From: Aristolochia californica
Lineage: Eukaryota > Streptophyta > Magnoliopsida > Piperales > Aristolochiaceae
Assembly (NCBI GenBank): GCA_029961685.1
Contig: JARWKL010000016.1
Coordinates: 6,030,358-6,094,357 of the forward strand
DNA: 64,000 nucleotides
Direction: 5' to 3'
The position numbers and the translations under genes were made by a program. A model generated the notes under the pieces. The model was given only the letters and a program-made list of their open reading frames with translations, did no database searches and was not told the DNA's origin. Positions 47,201-57,982 of the stretch are shown one piece after another; the first letter of the stretch is position 1; each line of letters begins with the position of its first letter.

Positions 47201-49680
47201 GCTTTGTTTATGCCCATCTAGGGTGGACACGGATTAACAACTCAAATCCGATCCCCGACTCCAAAATCAGAACAAAAAAACCAAAACCATAATCGTCAAA
47301 CCCCACTTTCATCTCATCACTATCCTGGGTCTCCAACTCGTCCCCGAAACCCCCTTAAACCCGACCCATCCTCATAAAATTAAACAATCCTTGGTGATGT
47401 GCCTAGTGCTAAACTGCTGAGTGATGACTCTCCCCCACCAAGGAGCCATTGTCAAAACGTAGAAGGAAAAAAAGTATGACAAAGGAGAGGAGGCATAAGG
47501 GAAGTAGGAATAGCCCCTAACCCATCCTATTCACAATGTGACATGAGCAAATCTGAGGTGAGATTTATGAGAAGAATCAGGTGAGTCCTTTGTAGGTGTA
47601 ATTCTACGTCATCAACACTAAAAAAATGAAAAAAAAAAATAAAAAAATCCCCCAGTGGGTCGTTGGTGAGTCCAAGGAATAATAAAAGGGGTCCTACCAT
47701 TTCCATTAAACGACAAGGAGAGAAGAGTTTATAGAAAATAAAAAAAATGTCACAGTCATATCTCCTCCCCACGCCCCCACGCTTTCTGCTGCTTTCTATG
47801 ATTAGGGCTAAATTCCAAGCGTGTGAGATGCTCCCTCCCATCATCCCCACAAGAGGGTAGAGATGAGTGCTAATCATATTATGTTCTAGACTAAAGCATC
47901 ATTCGTTTGATCCATTAAAAAGCCTCTCTAATTGTGTCTTGGCTCCCAAAAAATCACCTTTAGAGCTCTTATGTATGTGCCTTTTGTTTTTATTAGGACT
48001 AAGAAAAAAAAAAAAAAAAAAAGAGTAAAATGATCTTGGTTTTTGTCATATTTGATCCTTTTGGATCAAACAAAGACAATATATATAGCTCTTTAAAATG
48101 TGATTGAGAGGAGGGATTATGTGGCCGAATTTGATCTCATACTGTGCATGGTTTATTGCGGTTCATGAATTCATGGAGGAGGAGGCACTGTGATCATTAT
48201 TGGAGCGGCTTGAGCTTAACAACTGGCCTGTCTCTTTCTTCTCTTTTGGGATAAGAAACTGATAATGGTGCTTCATGTCCATGGTTTTGACCAGCAAAAG
48301 AAACAATAACAATATTCTCCACTCACTCCACTCACCCAAAGGCGTTTCCACGTTACGTAATATGTAAGTTTGATATGTCTCCCTTTTGATAGATGACATG
48401 CATTATCTCACATTTTCAAATAATATAAAGCCGTTACTGCTGGCTTTTACAATTCAAAATAATACCATGTTACAACTGCCATATACTAATGTTTCATTTA
48501 CAACATTCTTATTCATTCATAGAATTACAACAACATTTCCACAAGGACTTCTTTCTCTTGATTTTACGGAAGAATTCCTCCTCTCAACAACTCATGCCAA
48601 CAAGAAAAACACGAGGAGGGGCCACTTCTATCCACTCTTGACATCAGAAGACAATGGTCTCCATCTCCCCAATGCAAATTAAGCAAGGCAATGCTTATTG
48701 CTTCCCTGAGGCAAAATTAACTTGATAAATGAGGAAACTACTACTTCAAAATGATTATGATTGCATATCCACTGAAAAGTGAATTTCAGATCCCCCGTTT
48801 CTCTTTTTTTCAGTGACCTTCTCATAATTTTCTTATGGCCTTCAGGCATGAAGGTAGAAAGCTGAGAATCAAAACAAGGGTGGCGTGCAAATGCATTTGA
48901 AGTTCAAAGCATGATCGCAATGGACTTTACAAAGTTCAATCTGGATTTACAAGAGTACAACAAGAATTTTCACAAATATGCTCCATGAGAAACAGAGACA
49001 GTTGCATATAGTTGATAAATGCAGATAGTTGACACAAACATCTCTTGTCATGTGAATACAATTAACTACAAAATAAAACTCTCATTTGCGTAGTTTCTCC
49101 TTTTGTTTTGTTGGAAAGTCAATCAGCTCATACAATAACAGTTGAGTCTAACAGAAGAAACGCAAAAAAACACTATTTCCTTTTCTGTTATTCTGGTATT
49201 CCTCAAATTTCCAATCACTTGTGTCGATATGGTAAGACAGACGATGCCATTGTCTCCGATAAATTTGTATAATGGCTGTAAACTAAAGATATTCCAATAG
49301 AAAACATGTTCTGATACCATCCGAGTAAACATAACCAAAGCATGCTTCTGGCAAGGATTTATTCTAAAAGAAAACAGCAGAATAGTGCATGAAAGAACTC
49401 TAATTTGAATGTTTATCAGACCTAGAAGAAAGGAGGTGGAAATTATGGCTGGAAAATTAACTTGCTTTATCATTCCAAGAGGAAGTTTAAAAACATCAAC
49501 CATCTACTTCGACTTGATTCATAATGAGCTACTCTTGTAATATTCACAGAGAGTTTCGAATTGGGGCAGTAAAGGATACAAGAAATAAACAGAGGTTTGA
49601 CAAAGCAGATCATTTTGATCAAATGAATTGGAATATGACAAAATAGAAGTAGGACTTTAGATAGAGGTTTTCGGAAGGCA
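44300..49680. other. Gene-poor interval
   Basis: No protein family or RNA gene was recognised. Contents: an ATG microsatellite at 45,052-45,073, a GC-rich island at 45,165-45,545 including CCACCGCCACGGCCACC repeats near 45,490, telobox-like TTTTTAGGGTTTTGGCCC near 46,058, and mono-A runs. The GC-rich island followed by TC-rich DNA could be the promoter and leader of an unseen non-coding or unspliced transcript. Confidence 0.4.
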
Positions 49681-51055
49681 CTCATTTCAATTCCATGAAA
49701 CACAATTTACTATTGTCTGGCAAGCAGACATTTAGCAGACTCGGAAAAGAGTTCCAAATCTCTATACTAACCCTTTCAACCATATCTAAGCATTAGCAGA
49801 TCTCTTCCTTGACTTCAGATAGGTAACCTGAACAAACTCTTCAGGACATATATAATAAAGGAATGAACTCTTTTCTGTGCTTATTTATGTTCCAGTTACA
49901 TGAGGGAATGATCTGAGTTCATAAAGATGTAAAATAAAAAGTACTACCTTCTCTAGTCATCTTTCAAGACAATATCAACACTACTTCTTGGACTCATAAT
50001 CCTTTATAAATGTTCCCAAGTCCAACTTTGAACTCTTTTGAGCTCTCTATTCCACAAAAAAGGTAAACCATATTCCCCAATAGTTCACCATTACCAAAAT
50101 GAGGAACAAAAATGCGAGGCCAATATGGATGATATGGACCTGGCAGTTTGAGCAGTGCAAAGAAAACAGCCATCAAGAGCAAATACCAAGGGAAACCTCC
50201 AACCAGGTACACAGACCACTTCCAATAAATACAGGAGTTCACTCGGTTAACATGTAATGGCACTGGATTTTCCAACCCCCGTGTCCATGTTAATTTCATC
50301 ATACATGAAGCAGGCAAATGGGGTACACACCTGATGCCAGAATATTATATCCATGATCCCCATGTGATGAAGGGACGAGAATTGGAAAAGAACCATGTAA
50401 ATCAATAGGAGAAAAGCTCAAAGAGTTCAAATCAAGGATTAGGATGGATGTATAACCTCTGTCATCATATCAACTTTGAGGTAAAGCTTCAACACATAAA
50501 TGTTAAGTAGGAACTGAAAGATTTTCTTCTTCACCTTGAGATCTGGAACCACATTTAAATCTGTGTTGTTTAAGATCCCAGCAACTAGGCATAAGAATCA
50601 GTTTTCGTTCATGAGCACGGCAAGAGAGCTCACTCAGTGAGGAAAGTGCTAGCAGTGGTACACATAAGTACTCGATAGCTAAAGAAATAAGTTCCAAGAT
50701 AATCTCTACAAAATGCCCAAATGCTCCCATGGAAAGATCTTAACAGGCTAGAGCAAACAATGCCAGAGGCTTCTTATGGTTTCCATTGATCGCCACAAGT
50801 TGACCAGAATGAATTTGTGGGGATGGTGAGAGCCCCTGTAAGCAAAAGAAACACCACATTTTTTCCTAAAGAATTCAAAAATGAACCAAAAGAGCACTAG
50901 AAAAGAAAAGGAATGCAAGAACGAGGAACAGAGAAAATATAGGAAAAGCCCTTACTTTAAAACTTCTAAGAAATAGTAGACATTGTGTTTGCAGCACTGG
51001 TAATCCCTCCAGAGAAAATGCACCTTCTACCCAACAAGATATTTTAACCGGTCCT
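49680..51055 (-). pseudogene. Relic duplicate of the AGPR exon 1 and intron 1
   Basis: Collinear with 55,605-57,430 but diverged, in the same orientation. Shared blocks include CCATGAAACACAAT, AATAAACTCTTTTCT-like, CAAGACAATATCAAC and GGATTTTCTTCTTCACCTTGAGA-like stretches. The top end (50,951-51,055) aligns with AGPR exon 1: the donor region CCCTTAC and the AGAGAAAATGC...CTACCCAA leader match, while most of the transit-peptide codons between are deleted. No copy of exon 2 or later exons follows at lower coordinates. Confidence 0.7.
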
Positions 51056-51229
51056 CCATGACTGCAGCTGGCCGAAGGATAAGAATTTATTGTGGAACTG
51101 CCATGAGACCCGGCCCAATTATTAGTTTAGTGGGCCATAGTGGGTCACACTAGGCCTTTCCAACAGGCCCATTTAGAGTTTTTTATTACTTCAATTAAAG
51201 AAGACCACTTTGAGTTACTGGTATACATT

Positions 51230-51780
51230 ACTCCCATTCAAACAACATATAAGGTCATCAATTCAGCTGCCTCGTTGAGCACAGAGACACCGTGAAATTC
51301 TGGCATGACATATGGATAGGTAGGACTGCTCTCAGACCCCAATTCCCTGATCTTTTCGGTAATGGAAGCCCCTTCTCCTGGAACCTGGAACCTGGTAATG
51401 GTGCGAAGGACAAGTGGGAGTAGGTGGCTGAGTTATCATTTCCAAAGCCTTCCTCCCCATAATAATGGACTACATGGGAGCCGCTCGTTTATGATCTGCA
51501 AATTTTCAAAGAGAAGTTGCATGTTCACCTCATTGCTGAGGGATATTCGCTGGTAGTAATTAACCAGTAGAGCAAGAAGTTTCCTCCTTGGTGTCTTTGA
51601 AGTCTTTCTCATGAGGCTCTTGACTCTGCTGATTTTGTTTTTTCTTAGGTTCATATCATAAGATCAGCAGATTACATTGCCAACTCCCTTGTTAGAGAGG
51701 AAGTTTCCCTCCAATCCCTCATTTTTAAGGAGCCCCCTTTCCTATTCTGCATAGACGCTTGCCTTCAGAATAAAATGATA
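51230..51780 (+). mobile_element. LINE fragment 3' of the AGPR gene
   Basis: The plus strand reads HRDTVKFWHDIWIGRTALRP and FPDLF, the plant LINE zinc-finger RT tail (usual form FWxDxWxG...L...FPxLF). After frameshifts it reads HIIRSADYIANSLVREEVS, resembling the RNase H end (HVPRSANxxADxLA). It is opposite to the AGPR gene and separates its 3' end from the relic 5' duplicate. Confidence 0.7.
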
Positions 51781-52023
51781 TATCTTGTCATATCCTTCAA
51801 GTTTTCCTAAAGACAAAATTCAACCAGCAGCATGCTCTGGATAAAATACAACTACACCAGCATCCCTGATACACTGATACAAAAAGACTCACAGGGCCTA
51901 GGTTTTATTTGTCTTTTGTGGTGTAACAGACCTTATAATTTATTTCAGTAATCTACTTATGTAACGGCTGGAAACAGAAATGATCTTCAGCTCAAAATCA
52001 CTCTGGGACCAAAATGAAGAACA

Positions 52024-55000
52024 TTAGGGAAACAAAGGTTGGTAAAGCAACCCTGTGCTTTCTGGAAAACCCATCATCAAATTAATGTTCTGAAGCGCTT
52101 GACCAGAAGCTCCTTTCACAAGATTATCGATCTGCACCATTATGAGTTTGTGCTTGTCACACACAGAAGATGGTAAATTAGATGAATAAAGTTGATGAAA
52201 ATATAAGAGTACCATTTTGTTCACTTACGACAGATATAATGATTGCTCTTCCAGGAATTCTATCAGGATAAACATTCATGAAACAGTAATTGGATCCTCG
52301 GACATTTCGAGTGTGGGGTACAACTCCTTTCTCCAACAAAATAACAAATTCTTCATCCTGATTCACAGAAATTTTTTGTCAAATAAAAACAAAAGAAACA
52401 GAGGGCAATGAAATATAAGACTGGAGCGCCACAGTGAAGGATGCACATAAGCAAATAAAGACGGGACTCAGTCACATGAGTCAAGCGGTGGGAGTAGCCA
52501 TTTTTCGAGTGTTGGAGAAGACTCTACTGGGCATACCATTTCTCACACTAAAACAAGATGTGTTCACTCTCAAATGTCAAAAACAGAATAGAGAAATTAA
52601 AAAGCAAGTGACAAGTTTGATCTTTATGACCCTTTTGACTTCTCCTAACTTGATTTTCTTTAATCTTCTTTAGAAACAAATGTAGGATCCTTTGTTACAA
52701 ACAGGATCATATTAGAAAGTATGAAATGAAACCGGTTTAAGACCATTGCCAACATGAGTAAAAAGGATATTCGTAAGAAACAACAGAGCAAGTCCTAGTT
52801 AAAGATGTAGGAGGGCTTTACTACATCATGAACGTTTACAGTTTCATGCTTAAGGAGCACAGAAAAGCTCCTGACCAGGATATTTATTACCTCGTAACAA
52901 GTTCTTAATTGTTGGTAAAGATCCTCAACTGTCACCCCAGGAGTCATTTCTACATAAATTGTTGATTGCATGCCACGACTCTGCAAAGCAGAAAATACAT
53001 AACCTGAGTTAGTCCACATAAGACTCCAAGATTGTTATTGTGAAGTGGCAAAAAAATTACATCTCAAATGACTGTGAAGGAAGAAAGGATTATATTCCTT
53101 ACCATTGGCATCAGATGAGGAGTGAAACTGACCATTACTTTAGCATGTGATGCATCAGTGAGACCTTGCTCAATTTCGGGTACTGAACAATTGAATGAAC
53201 ATTGTCAGTATCTTCAAGAATGTTTGATGAAATAAAAGTTGAAGAAGTTAAGAACTAGATGCAACACAATACCATGACGATGTCTTGTAACTCCATAAGA
53301 ATGTATTCCTTCGGCTACTTCAGTGTAAAGATTTGCTTCTTTGGCTCCACGTCCTGAAATTTTTCATAAGGTTAAAAACTGCCCAAAATGATCGGACCAT
53401 CATGCATATTCCAGAATTTGATGACAATGAGCATGAAACAGCTCCAATCTAACCTGCTCCACTGACACCAGATTTAGAATCAATGATAATATTTCTCAGT
53501 TCTATGAGTCGAGCCTGCATGCAAAGTTTGTAGGTGGTAAGTACCAAACAGCTGCTATGAAATATACTGTCCTCCAGATTGAAATAGTTTTAACAGTTCA
53601 CGTCATCCAATCATAATGAGAAGGTTTCAAAAGCTATACTCATATAATAGCTTAAATAACTAAAGAAAAGTAGTACATCCAAACCTTAATCAAGGGAATG
53701 AGAGGCAATTGAATGGATGTAGGATAGCAACCTGGATTTGCAACGAGCCTAGCACTGCGGATTTCTTCTCGTGAGATCTCCGTCAAACCATATACAGCTT
53801 CTTTCTAAATCCACAGCCATCACCATTATCAAGCAGCATAAAACCCGAATGACTTTGGCAACAAAAGATTCTGGGTAATTACAACTCTGGAATATAGCCA
53901 CAAATTTTACATCCCAAGCCCCAATCCCAAAAAAAATTGAAATAAAAATAAAAAGAGGCAGGAAACAATTGATATTTCCTCAAGGTATTCACAATAGCAA
54001 TAGCTGACCTGCAAATCCGGTGCCCTATGAGGCTGACCATACCATTCTTCATATTCTACAATATCACGAAGGCGAAAGTCCTACATAAAAAACAGATGTT
54101 CTCACTTTGTATACATACAGGAAATATTCTCAAAAGCTTTTGAACTTAAAATAATCAAAACAACATCATTTAGTACTAAAAGGTGAACCCAAAGCATACT
54201 GCAGAGAGATCGACTATCTTCAGTCTTGTTGGAAGGCCTTTGATGATTTCCTGGAGAAGGAGGACAAACCAACCAGATTCAGTTCATTGAACTAGTTTGT
54301 GACTTGTTCAGGGAGTAGTGTTTCAGTAATTTCAATACAATAATGAATAAAGGGGTAAATAGAATAAAACATGAGGAGAACAGTTTCTCTTGCACATATA
54401 GAACTGTCAACAATAGATCAACAGAAATTTTGCCTGTGTTGTTCCATGGGGCAAGCAACAAAATACAGCATCTACATTTGAAAAGTCTGCATCTTTAATA
54501 GCAACCATTTTGGGCAAGTCCTGCAAACCAACAGTATTTAAGCCACCACATTTCTGTAAAGTAGTTCACAGTATATGAATTCCACAGAAGATTAACAGAG
54601 TAACTTCGCTCTTGCTGATAATCAAGCTCTAACACTTCAGATTTCCAGAACAAAGAAAATAGTAGATGATACACAAGGAAGAGCAGACATAAAAACCAAT
54701 CAACATAAAAGGCCAAACCTGTGTGATCAAGTGAGGGAACACTGATCCAATTGATTGGCCAGCTTTCCTGTCAGCTGTCATCAGCGTAATCTCAAAGTTT
54801 GGGTGATTGGCCAACAATCGCACAATCTGAAAAATACACATCATCAGATGACACAAGTATTACAAAAAACAAAAAAATCTAAATCAGCTTCCCACCGATC
54901 AACACAGCATGTTTTCATACTCTGACAAGTTCAATGACATGTTGATGTTAACTTTATAATAAACAGGTAAAATCGAGAAAAAAATACCTCAGAGCCAGTG

Positions 55001-57365
55001 TAACCACTTGCTCCAAGCACACCGATTCGAATAGTTTTCTCTGATTTCTCTGTCTTTGCCTTTGGAAACTGTAAATTTTGTGGAGATGCAGCAATGCAGA
55101 ACCTAAATCGTGCCATGCTTTCATTTCCTCTGTTAGGCTTCCCAATTCTTGCACCATTCTAACATTTGGAAAAAGTATTCACACAGTTTAACAGAGTAAT
55201 GTAGCACGGAATGTTGAAAACATTCAAACAAGAAATTGGGAATCAAATGCTGAAAGCCGAAGCGTCTCATTTTGCAAATGGAGAGATACCTTCAACTAAA
55301 TACTCTGGATTTCAGATAACAGAGAATTGGGGCATGGGTTACATGTAAGAACGGGATATGATTTTGATCATAACAGAGCAGGTTAGTCTGTGATGTCAGA
55401 GCTAGAAGCAAGGAGGAGTCAAATGAATCCAGCCATCGACCTGAATTCGCTGTATGAAAAGCTTATTCTTAGTTCTAATCTTCTCAGAAATCTTCAAATA
55501 GGGCGTAAGGGGCACAATAGAGAAACGGAGGCTGCCCTTGCAGATCATTTACAGCAAGTGGGTTGGAATACAACATACTAGCAGTAGATCTAGAGGAAGA
55601 GGGCTTTTTATGAGGCGGCCATTTCAACTCCATGAAACACAATAAGTTGCTATCATCTAGCAAAACAAACATATAGCAGACACAGAAGAGAAATTTTCAT
55701 ACTCATCCGTTCAAAAATATCTACGCAATACCAGATCTATTCCTTGGCTCCAGATAGCTAACCCTAATAAGTTCTTCAAAACACAGATAACAAAGGAATA
55801 AACTCTTTTCTAGGCCTATTTCTGCTCTAGTTACATGAGTGAATGGTCTAAATTCATATAGATGGAAAACAAAAAATACAACTTTCCCTAATCATCTTCC
55901 AAGACAATATCAACGCTACATTCCAGACTCGTTATCTACATACATTCCCAAGTCAAACTTAGAACTCTCTCAAGGTCTTCAATACAACAAAAAGGTAAAT
56001 CAGTGTCCTTCCCAATCCACCATTAGCAAAGTGAGGAAATAAAATGCAGACTCATATACAGATAGTATTAGCCTGGCAGATTGAGCAGTTTGACAGTGCC
56101 ATCAAGACCAAATGCCAGGGGAAACCTCCTAACTGGTACACAGACCACGTCAAATAAATAAAGGAGTTCACTGAGTTAACATGTGGTGGCATCAGATTTA
56201 TCGTCCCCAATGTCCACATCATTTTCAGCATACGTCTAGCAGGCATATGGAGTATACACTTGATCTCAACTCAAAAAGTCCCTTGATGCCAGAATAATTT
56301 ATTCATGATTCACCATATGAGTTGCAAAAGATGAAGTGAAGACCAATGGAAAAACACTATGCAAATCAGTAGGAAAAAAGCTCAACAAGTTCAATGAGCT
56401 CAAATCATGGACCAGAATGGATGTATACCTTATACCATCACATTATCTCTGAGATAGAGCTTCAACACACTAAAGTTAAGTAGGAGCTAAAGGATTTTCT
56501 TCTTCACCTTGAGACCTGGGGCCACATCTAAAGCTGTGTCATTTAAAAACCTAGCTACAACAAGCTCGCTGGGTGGGGGGATAGGTTAAGAATCACTTTC
56601 CATTCATGTTACACCCTATGCCATTACATTTACTTTGAGGTAAAGATTCAAAATACTAATGTTAAATATGAGCTACAAGAGTCTTCTTCACCTTGAGATC
56701 TAGGGCCACATCTAAAGCTACGCCATTTAAAAACCCAGCAATAGCAAGCCCGCAGAGTAGATCAGTAATTCCGATCATAAGCACAGTAAAACAATTGTAA
56801 AGTTTAAGTATTTGACAGCGGAAGAAATAAGCTCAAAGATAATTACTAGAAAATACCCAGATGCTATATCCCAGGGAAAGCTCTTAGCAGGCCGGGGCAA
56901 ACTCTGCCAAAGGATTCTTAAGATTACTTTGTTTTGTACCTTTCACAAAGTAATCAAGCCCAACTAACTTTTAGAAAGATCTTAGCAATTGATAGGACAT
57001 GAAAAAATCAGTGAAAAAAAGAGCAGAACAAAGTCATTTGTTAAGAAACTCAAGGTAGTTATTGACACAATCCGCAAGACCATCAATTGAGATAACAATA
57101 ATAGATTCCATGGCAAGCTCAAAAGTGGATGCAGCATACCTCCTCCCCAGCTCAAAAAAACACAAATAAAATGAGACCAAATAAAACGATTTTCCTTAAG
57201 AACTCAAAAAAAAACTCCAAGAGCATTAGACAAAAATGCAGGAGCTTGGAACAGAGCAAATATAGGAAAACCCCTTACGTTGAAACATCGAAGAAAATGG
57301 AAAGTTTCTTTTTGAGCTATGGCCTTCGAAGGGAGAAGCGGCAGAGCAGGAGAAATCGAAGACAT
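52024..57365 (-). CDS. N-acetyl-gamma-glutamyl-phosphate reductase, chloroplast precursor
   Basis: Catalyses the NADPH-dependent reduction of N-acetylglutamyl-5-phosphate to N-acetylglutamate semialdehyde, the third step of arginine synthesis, in plastids. Exons (transcript order): 57,279-57,365; 54,988-55,158; 54,719-54,826; 54,434-54,520; 54,200-54,250; 54,009-54,080; 53,685-53,804; 53,454-53,514; 53,273-53,353; 53,103-53,182; 52,891-52,980; 52,229-52,357; 52,024-52,131. The total is 1,245 nt, 414 residues. Residues 1 to about 70 form a Ser/basic transit peptide. The nucleotide-binding loop is [13 protein letters not shown] (about 75-86), and the catalytic Cys is in ANPGCYPTS (Cys218). Other signatures are [61 protein letters not shown] and the end [13 protein letters not shown]. 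Intron 1 is 2.1 kb; the intron after 54,434 uses a GC donor. The start codon is uncertain (see findings). It lies head to tail after the KIN-12 gene, with 617 bp between the two coding regions. Confidence 0.95.
56425..56790 (-). repeat. Direct duplication of about 185 bp in AGPR intron 1
   Basis: Two adjacent copies (about 56,425-56,600 and 56,610-56,790) share CTTCTTCACCTTGAGA, GGGCCACATCTAAAGCT and CATTTAAAAACC. The relic at 49,680-51,055 has a single counterpart near 50,450-50,600, so this duplication may postdate the larger one, or a copy was lost there. Confidence 0.7.
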
Positions 57366-57715
57366 TTTTCCGCAACAGTAGTAAGCACCCTCGAGAGAAA
57401 ATGCTCCACTACCCAAGGACACCTTCGAATAAGTCCACGATAAGCAACTGTTCGAACTTTAGGGGGATGGAGCTCCGCTATGTGCACTTGTAACGTCACA
57501 TGTAAACTTATTACTGTGACAAACTACACAAAATAAAATAAAACCCCTCTCAGTTCTCTCCTCCCTTCCAAAAAACACTCGTAACCATTTATAAAGAATC
57601 AAGCCTAGTAATAGCCAAAGAGAAAAAACGCTTTGTAACAGTATCTCATAGTGTCTCTTTTAAGCTCTTAATCAATTAAGCATAACAATATTCTCTCTCT
57701 TCTCTTCCTTTTTGT

Positions 57716-57799
57716 CAATGGAATCTTAATAAGGAACAAATGCCAATGGAATCTTAATAAGGAACAAATGCCAATGGAATCTTAATCAGGAACAAAGCA
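57716..57799 (+). repeat. 28-bp repeat, three copies, between KIN-12 and AGPR
   Basis: Units start at 57,716, 57,744 and 57,772; each contains CAATGGAATCTTAAT and GGAACAAA. The first two are identical and the third differs at one position (TAATC for TAATA) plus its end. The array lies in the 3' UTR or promoter gap between the two minus-strand genes. Confidence 0.9.
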
Positions 57800-57982
57800 T
57801 TTATGCTGGCATCTAATCTCGAAACGATACTTCTCGAGCCAAAAAAACTAACTTTAGAGATTCGAGAAGAGATGGACAATTTTCTATTTTCATTCCTTGA
57901 TACAGGAGGAACATTACAATTACAAATACAAAGAATCATGGACAAGCGTCCGTATCTATATACACGCTAACAATTCCCAACC

